Assembly: GCA_019916065.1 (NCBI GenBank)
Contig: CM034241.1
Location: 14,269,728-14,333,727, forward strand
Source: Vitellaria paradoxa
Taxonomy: Eukaryota; Streptophyta; Magnoliopsida; Ericales; Sapotaceae
Reading direction: 5' to 3'
DNA length: 64,000 nt
The notes under the pieces were generated by a model. That model was not told where the DNA came from, ran no database searches, and saw only the letters and a list, made by a program, of their open reading frames with translations. Numbering within the stretch: position 1 is the stretch's first letter; each line of letters starts with the position of its first letter. The position numbers and the translations under genes are program-made. This document shows, piece after piece, positions 1 through 10,899 of this stretch.

Positions 1-264
1 ATGAAAACAATTGAGAAAAATATATACGTTGAAAGTGTAAGGCGATTTATTACCAAAAAAAATGCAGTAATAGTTGAAAGATAAAAAAAAAAAATATAAA
101 TCAAGTGAAAAATGAAAAAAAATGATAAAAATTTATATATTGAAAGTGCATTAATTGCACTTTATTATATAGAATAGATATGTAGAAAATAGAATAGAAA
201 TAAAAAAATCAAAATAACAATAGAAAAAATGTAACTAATTAAAAAACTAAAGAAAATACAAAAA

Positions 265-775
265 GGTAAAATTGTAATAAATCTTAAAATAAGAAGATGC
301 CAAAATCGAAAAAAGGGTGCCAAAGGCCTTTGTCATTACTCTTGAAGATATCCCAAAAAAAAAAAAAAAAAGTCAAAAGGGTAAAATGATAATAAATAAA
401 AAATAAGAGGGATAATAATTGGAAAAAATGGCCCAAAAAGGCAATTGAAACCCAGAAGTTTATTCTCACTTATCATATAGAATTCGTTACTTAAAAAAAA
501 AATGCAAATGTAAGGAGGCAAAATAGCAATAAATTAAATCTATTAGGGTCATACTTGGAACAAAATGACCCAGAAACATCGTTGAAGGTACTTTTCATTA
601 CTCTCTAAAAAAAAATAAATAAAAAATAAATCTAAAAAACAACAGAAGGTAAAATGGTAATAAATTGAAACTATTATGGGCATACTTGGAACAAAATGAC
701 CCAAAAAGACCATTGAAGCTTAAGCACCCATCCTCACTTATATATGGAATTGATATATATTTTATAAAATCCTCT
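265..775. repeat. Degenerate tandem array, four ~116-136 bp units
   Basis: Four successive units start with a related motif, gtaaaat-g-taataaat, at about 265, 381, 517 and 648. The last three also share ttggaa(c)aaaatg-ccca-aaa followed by ttgaag at about 419, 555 and 686, so spacing is 116, 136 and 131 bases. Several units then carry tcctcactta and a short AT-rich tract. No reading frame persists through the units. It may be a decayed minisatellite or the noncoding body of an old transposon. Bases 1-264 before it are A-rich low-complexity DNA with nothing else recognisable. Confidence 0.7.
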
Positions 776-1019
776 TAGACTAGAAATGCAAACCAAAAAA
801 TAAAATCAAGTCGGAGTCAGATTTGGTGTATGGTGGTAGAGTTTCAATTACCAAAATTCATTGGGTATTCATGTTTGGACCTATCACTTCTAAGACAATA
901 TACAGTCAACTGGTGTTTTTATTACACGAATACCCATTTTTTTTCATTTTTTGGGTAAATAAGTGAATTTTGGATTAATTGAGAAATATTTATATTATCT
1001 TGGGGGCATATTCCCGTAT

Positions 1020-2460
1020 ACCATTTAATTACAAAATGAAATCCCCCATGATACACAAAGGTTGGCATTTTCTTTAGTACATTTGATTTTAGACAATCGG
1101 GAAGCTTTTAGTCTTATGTTACGCTTGATGTTATTAGTGATACACTCTGGAGAGGATGAAGGCCTTTTGAATATTTTTGTATTACGCTCCTGCCATATGT
1201 GATACATTAGAGCTGCCTAAGCTAGCTTGCATATAATGCTTTTAAAACTTTTTCTCTTGAACTTATCAGCTACCCATTTAACTTTTTCTTGCCATGGTTG
1301 AGTAGACTTCACAATTTGGCACATTTGCAAAATATTGTTTTAGACTTCAGTTGAGAAAGGACACCTAAAAAGTATATGCTCCAAGTTCTCTTGATTAACA
1401 CCATAAAGAACACAAGCTGAGTCAAGAGTCATGCCCCAAGCACGTAGCTTATCCTTAGTTGCTAATCTATCTTTAATAGCAATCCATAAGATGAAACTAT
1501 ACCTTGGAATGTGAAAGGGAAACCAATGAAGCTTGTGCCAACTTACTTTTTGATTCCGACATCTAAAAGCATTCTATGTTACCGCCATGTTGTAATTCCC
1601 ATCTTTTGAAACAAGCCATATGAACTAATCTTGGAGATGCGGTTGCGGAGCATATTCTGGGGGTGAATCAAGTATGATTTCCCTTAGTTCTCATGTGCAC
1701 GATTTAAGCAATTTTCATTGTCCATTTTGGATGATACTTGAAACTTTAGCATCTTTAGGCAAACCAACATCATAAGCTAATCTTGGAGAGTACTTTGGAA
1801 TTAGAGGTCATTTGGGATGCCAATTAGAATACCAAAGGGAAATAGAATTACCATTGCCCACTTTGTATTTAGAGAGCTGAGTAGCCTCTTCCCGAAGTTT
1901 GAGTAATTTTCGCCAAATCCATGAGCAATTAGATGGTATTTTGACTTCCCAAAAGCATTTACCTTAAAATAAGTTTGAATGGCACCATTTCACCCAAAGA
2001 GATGGATTCTTAGAACATAAAGCCCATAAGTGTCTCAACATGGCAGCTTTGTTCCAATCTTGGAGCTTTTGAATATCCAATCCTCCTTCACATTTTGGTA
2101 GACAAACTTCATTCAAAGCTACTTTGCAACCTCCTTTTTTAAGCTTTGTACCAGCCTATAGAAATCTTCTCAGTATTTGCTCCAATGCATTGCTAGCTTT
2201 TTTGGGAAAGATAAAGTGCATGCTCCAATAAACTTGGATGCTAAAAAGAATGGCTTGAATGAGGACTAATCAACCTGCATATGGAGGCATTTAGATGTCC
2301 AGCTTTTCACTCTCTTTGTAATTTTGTCAATAAGAGGCTTGCAATCATTATACTTGAGTTTTGTAGATATAAGAGGAACCCCTAAGTATTTGACTGGCAA
2401 TTCTCTCAATTGGAAGCCAAGAAGAGAGCAAAGTTGGTGCTTATCTTATTGGTGCAATTC
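1020..2460 (-). mobile_element. 5'-truncated L1-type LINE relic (RT C-terminus and zf-RVT)
   Basis: Reading the minus strand from about 2460 downward gives the C-terminal part of a plant non-LTR reverse transcriptase, including LLGFQLRELPVKYLGVPLIS-type residues (about 2385-2440). The zinc-binding zf-RVT region follows (about 1370-1500, with DRLATKDKLRAWG and ENLEHILFRCPF), then the tail MYHIWQERNTKIFKR at about 1160-1207. This is the usual order at the 3' end of plant L1-like elements. The frame has scattered stops, one in place of a Trp near 1225, so it cannot make protein. Endonuclease and most of the RT are absent, as expected for 5'-truncated LINE copies. I could not find the poly(A) tail or target duplication with confidence. 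Confidence 0.85.
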
Positions 2461-3044
2461 TCCCAATTACACAAATACCATTACCATATCATTCCTATAA
2501 TAAGTTCCAACAATATATTATTTTCCTTTTAAGTAAAAGGCGACTAGCATCATTTGACTATATTGTTGGTCTAATTTTGTAGTTATTTAGAATTTGTTAT
2601 TATTAATATTGATTCATTCCATCACTCTTTTTTGGGTAAACTGCACTTATAAAATTTTAGATGTTTTTACTATTTTAGTCCTCCCTTTCTCACATTTTCT
2701 TCAATTTTTTTACAAAAATTTCTAAAAATAAGTAATGAAAAAAAGTAAAAATAAAAGATTTTTTAGAATTTTTGTTAAAAAAAAATTGATGAAAATGTGA
2801 GAGAAAAAAGTACAACGTAAGAAAAATATCTAAAATATTTTGTTACTTTAATTTTTTTTGTTAAGTTTTAATGGTTGATTTTATTGGAAGGGATTCTATA
2901 TTAACAACAGTTCGAAATAAGAAAGACAAGTGTAACTTTTAAATGTTGTGGGTGGTAAGTATACTTACCCAATATTTAAATGTTACGGGTGGTATAAGCA
3001 TAATTACCGAATATTAAAGTGAGGCAGATGTAATTTACCCCTTT
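2461..3044. other. AT-rich spacer without a recognisable gene
   Basis: This stretch is AT-rich and carries homopolymer runs. Two short related segments, with taaatgtt..gggtggta, occur at about 2938-2960 and 2976-3000. No coding frame, tRNA or clear transposon end is visible. Confidence 0.5.
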
Positions 3045-3050
3045 TTGGGG

Positions 3051-3260
3051 GTACAATTGCCATGGAAGGCAGGAAAAAAAGCAAAAAAGAAAAAAATTGA
3101 GTTAAGTAATCTTGTGATTGGGTACGATGATGTAAAACAAGCAAATATACAACGTTCATTTTTTTTTTTTTTTTTTTGGGTAGCCATGGAAGGCAGAAAT
3201 TGAGTTGAGTAATCTTGTGATTGAGTACAATGATGTAAAACAAGCAAATATGTTGTATAT
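3051..3260. repeat. Two-copy local tandem duplication downstream of the PADRE gene
   Basis: A segment starting ccatggaaggcag and continuing through ttgagttaagtaatcttgtg to gatgtaaaacaagcaaata occurs at about 3059-3150 and again at about 3184-3252. The copies differ by an A-rich insertion and a few substitutions and are separated by a long T-run (about 3159-3177). They lie just beyond the stop codon of the minus-strand PADRE gene, so they may form part of its 3' untranslated or flanking region. Confidence 0.75.
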
Positions 3261-3299
3261 GGGAACATAAGAAATCCGAGTGATACAACTACTCAATCC

Positions 3300-3923
3300 T
3301 CATCCTATTCTGAAGCTACCCTCCAAATGACTCTCTCGTAAATCCGATTCGCTCCCTCGATTGAACGACCTCTCTCTAATGGTGTCCAAAATCGGCTTCC
3401 ATGACCGCGCCTTCGTTGACCGCTGAAGAGGGGGATCACCTTGAGCCTCCACTCTCATCGGGCTCGTAGTCGGGGACTGGGAGCCCGACATAGAATTCGC
3501 GAGGGATGACTTGTTTTGGAGTACTCCTCCTCCTGTTACTGGGCGTAAGAATCGGTAAATCACCCCTTTGCGGGTCCGCTCTGACCGGGAACGGTTAGCT
3601 TTTGCAATCCTGGAGAGCTTTCTGGCTATGGAGGCCATATCCACCGGAGAGGCTAAGTCAGACTGATTAATTGTCGAGTATGGGAGCAAGAAGTAAACGT
3701 GGCCTCTTTCTAGCTGAGCACTGGGCTGGAGTGGCTTTGTGCCGCCGCAGGACACGAGCTGAGCCGGGGTGCAGACGATGTGTCGCGGCGGCTTTCCGGC
3801 TACTTCCGCCGCCGTAACCGGATGCTCGAAGTCCTCCACGTAGCCGTTGAGGTGTACCACGCGAATGGTCTTCAATATTGTTGATGATGACGATGATGAA
3901 GTGCAAGAGAAGCTGCAACCCAT
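3300..3923 (-). CDS. PADRE/DUF4228 family protein (207 aa)
   Basis: An intact minus-strand ORF starts at the ATG at 3921-3923 and stops with TGA at 3300-3302. It is GC-richer than its surroundings, as expected for a real gene. The N-terminus, MGCSFSC, carries Gly2 and Cys3, the standard arrangement for N-myristoylation plus palmitoylation, after which a Ser run follows. Residues about 20-85 fit the DUF4228 core: an IRVVHLNGYVEDF strand, a P-V-A-E-V segment, then an L-RGHVYFLLP motif. The C-terminal half is basic, low in complexity and rich in Ser, Arg and Thr, matching the disordered tail typical of the family. PADRE members are plant-specific, often induced by pathogen or abiotic stress, and have no known enzyme activity. 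The single-exon structure and about 200-residue length are normal. The specific function of this member cannot be read from sequence; membrane association is inferred from the N-terminus. Confidence 0.93.
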   Translation of the reverse strand: MGCSFSCTSSSSSSTILKTIRVVHLNGYVEDFEHPVTAAEVAGKPPRHIVCTPAQLVSCGGTKPLQPSAQLERGHVYFLLPYSTINQSDLASPVDMASIARKLSRIAKANRSRSERTRKGVIYRFLRPVTGGGVLQNKSSLANSMSGSQSPTTSPMRVEAQGDPPLQRSTKARSWKPILDTIRERSFNRGSESDLRESHLEGSFRIG

Positions 3924-4040
3924 GTTGTATTATCTCCCCAATGCAAAGGAGATTGTTGATGGGAAGTTGAAAGTCTCAAAATAAGGGAGTTTTTTTTTTT
4001 TTTTTTTGGGGGGGGGGGTTGTCTTAGAGATGAAAATTTG

Positions 4041-4061
4041 CTAGTTGCAGCCGGAAGCCAT
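4041..4061 (-). other. Short upstream ORF (6 codons plus stop) in the PADRE gene leader
   Basis: On the minus strand an ATG at 4059-4061 opens MASGCN and closes with TAG at 4041-4043, about 120 bases before the main start codon. Its context, CCATGG, is strong for plant initiation. If transcription starts at the TATA-like box about 30 bases further upstream, this uORF might lie in the leader or fall at the start site. Whether it is transcribed is unknown. Confidence 0.35.
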
Positions 4062-4085
4062 GGAGAATGGCTGGCCAACTACTTG

Positions 4086-4096
4086 GTTTATAATAT
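4086..4096 (-). promoter_or_regulatory. TATA-like box of the PADRE gene
   Basis: The minus strand reads CCATATTATAAACC here, a reasonable plant TATA element about 165 bases upstream of the PADRE start codon. A pyrimidine-rich stretch and C/T homopolymers lie between it and the ATG. It is predicted by position and motif only. Confidence 0.45.
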
Positions 4097-4444
4097 GGTC
4101 TCAAGTAGGTGAGAAGTAATCGATATACATTTACATATACATCTATATATTCTCCCAGTACTTCTTCTATGCAACTTTGTTTTGGTTTGGTGGGGGAGCC
4201 ATTACGTAATTTTCAAGTTGACCTTGTCAACAGGACGAACTGAGCCAGTCCGGCCGTGGGGTTTGGGGCTAGCTGGTCTTGCGTTGTGTGCTTATATACA
4301 TGCATATATATTGTTGAAATCGTCCCATTAAAAATTAACAAAGAATTTATTTTATTAATGGAAGATAAATTTTTCCTTGGCTTGGTGAGGTTAATTTTAT
4401 TGATATGGGATATATTTCCATTAAGATCAAATATTGAGTTTGCG

Positions 4445-4625
4445 TTTGGAGTTCAAAAAATGAGCAAAAAATTTTCAAAAGCTCACAATTTTTGTGCTTT
4501 TTAGTGTTTGGAGTGTTAAAAAATTTTTGAAGTTTTTTATGTTTAAAAGTTAATGTAAAAGTGACATGCAATAAAATTTGATCGGAAAAAATTGAGAACT
4601 TTTGGACTTTTTATTGGAGCTCCAA
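4445..4625. mobile_element. Candidate MITE with ~45-bp imperfect terminal inverted repeats
   Basis: The left end, tttggagttcaaaaaatgag followed by a caaaagctcacaattttt stretch, is mirrored by the reverse complement of the right end, which reads ttggagctccaataaaaag followed by caaaagttctcaatttttt. The element would be about 180 bases long and non-coding. No convincing target-site duplication was found, so the family is unassigned. Confidence 0.4.
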
Positions 4626-4639
4626 CCAGTTGTTTCAGA

Positions 4640-5280
4640 CCACAGTACCAAAAAAAAATTTAAATCCACTTAAATAGATGGTATATGATCCTTTTGGAAT
4701 GGATTTTCCCAGATGAAAGTGTATGTTATTTAAGCTTTAGAAAGGGCATTATTTTTTGATTTTTTTTTTTGAATAACATGGTTGCTTATTTTGTTATTTT
4801 TTTAGTGATAGATATACTTTTTTTTTTGAAATTGATGAAGATTAAAGCAATAATTTATTTATTATATATTAAAATGAGTTATTTTATTAAATTATGATTT
4901 TTTCATTAATAATAGTTACTCATTAAATGATTTTTTATTCAAAAATTTTCTTATTAAATTATTTATTTTTATTAATATAATTTATAAAAATTAATTATTA
5001 TTCAAATAATTTATTTTTATGAACATATTTTACTAAAATTAAATAATTTTCTACTAAACAATAATTTATTAATGTAAGTAATAATAATAATTAATAAATT
5101 AATGAATTATTATGTTAATTATTATTAAAACAATAATTTATTAATAAAATCAATAATAATATTATATTTTTCCATAAATGGATGGGTATTTTAATATATG
5201 GATTATCATCCCATTATATTTCTTGTTTAAACAGACGTGAAGTAGACATGATAATCATACTGTCAACAAATTTAAATTAG
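4640..5280. other. Very AT-rich spacer
   Basis: Dense taataatt and ttattaat tracts (about 4840-5160) with no coding potential. It could be an eroded repeat or a matrix-attachment-like AT tract. Nothing specific can be supported. Confidence 0.5.
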
Positions 5281-5289
5281 GGACATATG

Positions 5290-6140
5290 TGTTAAGATTT
5301 ATTGTACAATAGCAAAATCAACAAACTAGAAGTCATGATCCTTTATATGCTAGGTATCCAATCAATTAATCACAATCAATAAGGAAAAGCAAAAAAATAA
5401 AAAGGTATAAGATTTAATGAGAAAATTTCAAATCAGAAAAAATCTCGAATCTTTTGCTATAAGCAAACTTGGTTGTAGAGTACAATCTTTCAATCAATTT
5501 GAATTCACAAACTGATGTTGTTGATCCTTTATTCAACTTCTCAATTGACTAATCCCGAGTGAAATACACTATCTTTGAATCCTTCAAGATAAGCTAAATT
5601 CTCGACAACTCAATGAATCCACAGCACACAAGATTTGAACCCTTTTGAATTACACACACAGAAGATATAAATGATTTGGTGACTAAAAGATGAGAAAAAA
5701 CTTAAACTCTTGAATCCTTTTTACTATCTAGTGTTATCCCAGAATATAAACGGCACAAAAACCAATACCACTTTTGAAAAATAGTTTAAAATTTGTCAAA
5801 TCGATACTCACGAGAGCGAGGTTCTTATGAAATTTTAATGGGATCCCACCTATGTTTTGCAAAGACAATTTTTGGAAATCACCTCTATGTGTTTTTTCGT
5901 GAATTTAAAGTGGGCTACTAGCACCCTTCTTATGAAATATGAATCTAAATATTTTCTGAGACTAAAAACATTCTGTTTTAAATCTATACTCTGATACCTT
6001 AATCTAATCTATTACCATCCCTAAGATTACTTTGAAGCTCCAAAACAAATAAGTTGTTGAAACTTAAGAAATATGCTTCATTTGGTAACGTAGGGTGCAT
6101 CTAGGAATGGAAGGTTTTTTACATTTTGAGTTATCAAAAT
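5290..6140. repeat. Dispersed-repeat relic, LTR-like noncoding DNA
   Basis: The segment has the texture of decayed plant LTR sequence: a long noncoding stretch with aatcaatcaatttgaattcac, then a run through agcacacaagatttgaaccc and gaaatttgaacc-type motifs. No coding frame or clean ends were found. It broadly resembles the segment around 10.6-10.9 kb. Assignment to a copia-type LTR is tentative. Confidence 0.3.
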
Positions 6141-7860
6141 TATTCTCTTACTAGGAGTTGACCGCGCCTAAAGGCACACTAACATAATTTGTCCCTGCAA
6201 ACCACTCAAATGTAAATTTATAAAATAAATTTACATGAAAAATTGTAATAATATTTTGTAAAAATAAAAGTTACTAATCAAAAAGACTAAAGTATCTGTA
6301 TAATGTTTAATAAATATATAAAATTTTATTATTTATTAAAATATTATCACATTTTTTAAAATATTAATTATATAAATTTTATAAAAAATATTCAATTAAT
6401 ATGAGAAGAGTGAGAAAATGTGTTTCCATGTGAATTGATTGAAAAGACAATTAAAGTAAAAAAAATAACCTGGCCATTAAACAAATTTAACGGTTAAAAA
6501 TATCACAAATTCAAATTTTCAGTTTTCTTATTATATAAATATTAGAACTTCTCAGAAATAAGAAAAACAAATATGTCAAATATATAGAAAAATTTAACTA
6601 TCTTCTTTTTTTCAAATCATACCTTAGGAGTTAGGAGTTCGAATTTTTTTCGTCTATTATGACTTTTTTGTTAATTGTTTTTTATTTTTTGTAACTTTTA
6701 AGTATATTAGTCACGTTAAAGAATTACAAAAATTTCTTCAAAATAAGAAAACTTAAATACGGGTGAAAAGTTTTTACAATTTTCTTTTTATGAAATAAAA
6801 CGTCTAAAAATTACCAAAAACTAAAAAAACATAATTAAAATTTAATTAAAAAATCATAAAAAATAAAAAATATCAAACAAAACCGATCGACTTCTTTATT
6901 ACCAAATGAAAGCTAAAGGCGGGGTTGGACTCACAAAATGTCCCAAGTAAACTAATCAAAACAAAAACCAAGTAAACAGAAGGGAAGACTAATTCAAATT
7001 GTGAAGTCAATACTAATCTTCTGTATCTTTTTTTCTTTTTTTTTTTCCCCAGGGACAGCGAGACAATTTTCACGTTAAAGGGAGAAGGAAAGTGCAAAAT
7101 GGCAAGGACTTCTTTGCGTGTCAATGGGAGTATTCCAAGAATATGACAGTCCACTATAAGTCAATTTTAGGAATGATAATTTCTCAAAATTTATAACTGT
7201 TACTGTATATATATGTATATATATATTAATAAAATATAAAAGATTAAATCTGTGTTGACTATTGTCAACTTTATATAATTATAATTTATAAATTAGTGAA
7301 TAAAATGATGAATTTAATTTTTTATTATTAGAGATTGGCTAAAGTGTCGTTGATAATAAACTTGGAGGTTTTAAAACTCGAAAACAAAAGACTAATGAGA
7401 CACTTCTTTGGAGGCTCTAGAAAGTCAAAGATATTGTACGCCATAGAAAAGATATTAGAATCTCGCTCTGATTCGCGGAAAAATACCAAGATATGGATTT
7501 CAAGAGATTGTCTTCACTAGAAACTCTGTGTAATTACGCCGTAACTCTGATAAATTTCCAAATTGTGTCCAAATTCTATTTCAAACTTGATTCAATCTAT
7601 AAGTTGCCTATATACATGCCGGACAACTACTGTGATCATCTTGGAAGGATTTTGAATGATTAAGAATGCTTAATTCACCAATATTAAGATTTTCGAGATT
7701 GTACAAAAGATGAAAACCAAAAGTTCTAATCTACTTCCATCTTAAATCATCATTATCTTAAATCATCATTGTACTCTATGTAAAGGATCTATTCCTAGAA
7801 TCTAGAGCATCTACCATCTAGAGAGAAGAAGATTATATGTATTGAGTGCTTCATTGTGAT
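6141..7860. other. AT-rich intergenic DNA without a supported gene
   Basis: Mostly low-complexity sequence with a T-rich run at about 7027-7047 and a short TA tract near 7206-7226. Brief open frames exist, for example near 7335-7520, but they match no family I recognise and have no gene-like composition. Confidence 0.5.
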
Positions 7861-7869
7861 TTCCTCATA

Positions 7870-8070
7870 TTTAGCTAATAATAAACACATTTTTATAGAA
7901 GACCGTTGCTACCAAAACATAGATTCAATTTGTGTTCATTCGGAGTTGATGAGTCATATAAAGTATAAGCAAGTCGTTCGTACGATATGAACGAGAAGTC
8001 AATTGTGTAACTATTGTATAGGAGTCTTACAACCAAAATTATATATACAGTGAATGAGTTTTGTTACAAT
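7870..8070 (+). repeat. Dispersed repeat copy, inverted relative to 10720-10890
   Basis: This block shares several ordered segments with the reverse complement of 10720-10890: a gagttgatgagtcat-type motif, then ttgtgtaactat, then caaaatt and gaatgagttttg. The order and spacing are preserved, so the two are copies of one family in opposite orientation about 2.7 kb apart. They look like LTR or leader sequence of a copia-type retrotransposon, but no coding part is present. Confidence 0.6.
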
Positions 8071-8079
8071 GTGTTAAGG

Positions 8080-8730
8080 CTTGACGTTTTTTACCTACCT
8101 TTCTAAGGATTTTCTTCAATTAATTTCTAAGTTTTTTTTTTTTCCAATTATCTTGATAGTTTTAAAATAAAAAACATATATAATAATCATATCAAATGTG
8201 ATAAAAAAAAATTAGATAATTTTAAGAAAATTAAATTATTTACATATTTTTGCACAGTTAGGAGAGAATTGAGAGGCATTGAAGGAGGAAAATAATAATT
8301 TTATACACAATAATGGATTAGTTAGTGCTCCAATTTTCGGAAGTGGACTTAATTTCATTTTCAAATTTATCCAACAAAAATTACTATTTTTATTGTTAAA
8401 ATAATTTTACATCTCATTAACTGTTAAGAAAGTTTTATAAAATAATAGTTTTATAACTGGTCTTAGTTGAAGAATTTTAATTGAATATGCTTACTTGTGA
8501 TATCTTGTTAGAGGGTTACTCATTAACTAACATAAAAGTAAGATTATATGGCTTATATTATTTATATTATTTTAATATGCCGCTTCATGTGTGCAAAGAT
8601 AGATTTTTTTTTTAAGGGCGTCAAATACGTAAGACAACTGACTTTTTGAGTGACGATAAAATTTGAATTTAGAACATTTACTACTTCTGATATCTTATTA
8701 ACCTTAGTAAAGTGTTAACCATTATTCTAC
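8080..8730. other. AT-rich spacer
   Basis: No gene seen. A segment near 8640-8720, with gataaaatttgaatttagaac followed by ttctgatatcttatta, has the wording of a common plant interspersed repeat, but its ends cannot be placed. Confidence 0.4.
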
Positions 8731-8737
8731 TTAAGCC

Positions 8738-9099
8738 TATTTGAATAGGGAGGGAGTGAAGTAAATATTAGTTTGAGCGAGAGTAAAGAGAAGTTCAGTG
8801 GAGCGGAGCCAAGGTTTTTTGTTTGGACAACTAATAGGAAAGAGGGAGTTAATTTCTTTTTTTTTTTTTTTGGTTTGACAAAATATAAGAGAGGGGAAAT
8901 GAAGTGTATATAATTGCTTGCTATTATACTCTTGTAAATTTTGATGAAAGGAAAGCAAAGTATCTATTATAAGGGCATAATTTGAATTTATTTTTGAGGT
9001 TTGGAAGAGGGAAACATCATGTATTATTTAGTTGTACATGCTCTTCCTCTTTAGTTTCACTTCACTTTCATTCCCTTTCAAACTCTTCAATTCAAACAA
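8738..9099. mobile_element. Candidate ~360-bp MITE
   Basis: The left end, tatttgaatagggagggagtg, and the reverse complement of the right end, tgtttgaattgaagagtttg continuing through aaagggaatgaaagtgaag, are similar GA-rich inverted termini. The interior is non-coding, with a T-run at about 8858-8872. This purine-rich inverted structure is typical of abundant plant MITEs. No clear target duplication is visible and superfamily assignment is open. Confidence 0.4.
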
Positions 9100-9228
9100 T
9101 ACATTAATTAACGGTTCACTTTTCTCTCAAATCACTCAATCTTAATGAGTTAAGCCTAACTTATCAGGGAGAGAATAATTTTATTATTTACATTAATTAA
9201 TTTATTCTTTCTTGCGACAACTTATACA

Positions 9229-9252
9229 ATTATTATTATTATTATTATTATT
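9229..9252. repeat. (TTA)n microsatellite
   Basis: About eight uninterrupted TTA/ATT trinucleotides. Confidence 0.9.
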
Positions 9253-9832
9253 TTTACTTGATTTCATATATATCATATTACCTTCCTGCGGTAGGTTAGC
9301 AATATACTCATTTGTTGCTTTTTTTGGTTTTATTTTTTCACACAAATACCCTTATAAATTCATGTAAATGAATTGCATAGAGGTCCCAAATTCAAAAATA
9401 TACTGTTCCCACATCAAAGAGCGAGGGATGACCAATTCAAGGTGAGTGGTCAACAAGAACCTTTCATGCTATGTATATAAAGGTGATGGATGAAGCTTGT
9501 GGGATTTTTGAGACTTCTTCGCATGTTATTGTAATTAGCAAGAATATGTCAATCCAATTATAATAAGAGGCGGACGGTGGATTTGGTGAAGGAGAAAAAA
9601 AAGAGAAATAAATTAAAAATTATATAAAATTTTAAATATTTATATTCTTATTTGATTAATTAGGTTAAAAATTTATAAAAATGAAATATATTTTTAATAA
9701 ACTATGAGAGAATAAATAAATTTTAAATTCATTTCATATATCAATAAATTCACGATCAAAATTAACACAACCTAAATAATTTTAACCCTAGATAATTTAA
9801 TTGTCAAAATTCATAATAGTTACTGCATCGAT

Positions 9833-9968
9833 AGTGTTTGTTTGGCAAGTTTAAATTTTTAGTAACTTTTAACGACTTTTTAGAAATTTTTATTAATTTT
9901 TTATCAACTTTTAATAATTTTTTATCAAAAGTTACTAAAATTCTTAAAACTTTTGCCATCAAATGGGC
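9833..9968. mobile_element. Candidate ~135-bp foldback MITE
   Basis: The left arm, ggcaagtttaaatttttagt continuing aactttt, is closely mirrored by the right arm, whose reverse complement reads ggcaaaagttttaagaattt continuing tagtaactttt. The core is a run of short ttttagtaacttt-like words. Similar words fill the interior of the hAT MITE at 47965-48430, which suggests a related family. It has no coding capacity. Confidence 0.55.
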
Positions 9969-9969
9969 T

Positions 9970-10620
9970 CATACTAATGTATAAAAGTATCAAACGTAAG
10001 TATAAATGTAATACGCGTGATAATTACCGTAATATTTACATAAGTAGACAGTTTTAGCTAATTAATAACTGGATGTTTATATAATTAATTATAGAAGGTG
10101 ATAGTTATAGAATAGACGGTTTTAACTAATAAATACTTTTATGTTTATAAAATTAAATATGGAAGATAAATTAATTTAACTAATTAGAGGCATTGACTTC
10201 ATAAAATAATTTACCTAACTCTCGTGATAATGGATACTTGATAATTATATTAAATAAGGACAAACGTGGAATGTAGTTTTATAACTTTCTTGATTGATTA
10301 TCCATTGACTTTGACTCACTTATTTGATTTGTTCTTTATTAGAGCTTTTTCTGGTAAGATTTCACTTCTCTTGAAAAGTTGATTTGGAAACTTGACGGAA
10401 GGCAGACGGCAAGAAGGAGATTCTAACCTGCTGGCTGATGGTCCTGTAACTAGTAATTAAGCCCTCTTTGGCATCTTTCAATTGGGTATTTTAATGGCTC
10501 AATCTGCTTGATTTTTGTTTCTCTTAGTGGGTGTTGGTTGAGTCGAAGTGTGCTTCGGATAAGATCTTGCCGTTTCAAAATGAATATTTTATGTGCCAGT
10601 ACCATGACACGATCTCAATC
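9970..10620. other. Intergenic DNA without a supported gene
   Basis: Two related segments, containing aataatttatgtttataaaatta-like text, near 10060-10110 and 10125-10170 suggest a small local duplication. No open frame of note is present. Confidence 0.4.
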
Positions 10621-10719
10621 CAACAAGCAATAGAGTACTATAAGTGTAGGAAAATAAATAAATAATAAATTCACAAAGATTTAGGGAACAAAATCACAAG
10701 AATGATAAGAAAAAATTTA

Positions 10720-10890
10720 AGTCATACCACGGAGGAGCAAAACTCATTCTCCATGCAATTTTGATTAAACAAAATTATTTGTGATAGTTACACAATGAAT
10801 CTGTAATTCTATCATAGAAATACTTTACCCGTGATTCACATGACTCACCAACTCTAAATGAATTGAAGTATACTCAAATGAATATGTTGT
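10720..10890 (-). repeat. Dispersed repeat copy, inverted partner of 7870-8070
   Basis: The reverse complement contains gagttggtgagtcatgtgaa, attgtgtaactatc, caaaattgcatgg and gaatgagttttgc in the same order as the plus strand at 7870-8070. It probably belongs to a decayed LTR-type element. No coding domain is adjacent. Confidence 0.55.
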
Positions 10891-10899
10891 TTTATTTTA

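Noticed and set aside
3667..4078. Open frames opposite or beside the PADRE gene start (3667-3918 and 3872-4078)
   Set aside because: They lie in other frames of the PADRE gene and its leader, have biased composition and match no family; the 4078 start is not an ATG.
9400..9480. Possible snRNA-type promoter: ttcccacatcaaag with tatgtatataaagg downstream
   Set aside because: The upstream motif partly fits the plant snRNA element, but the TATA spacing is too long and no U-snRNA sequence follows.
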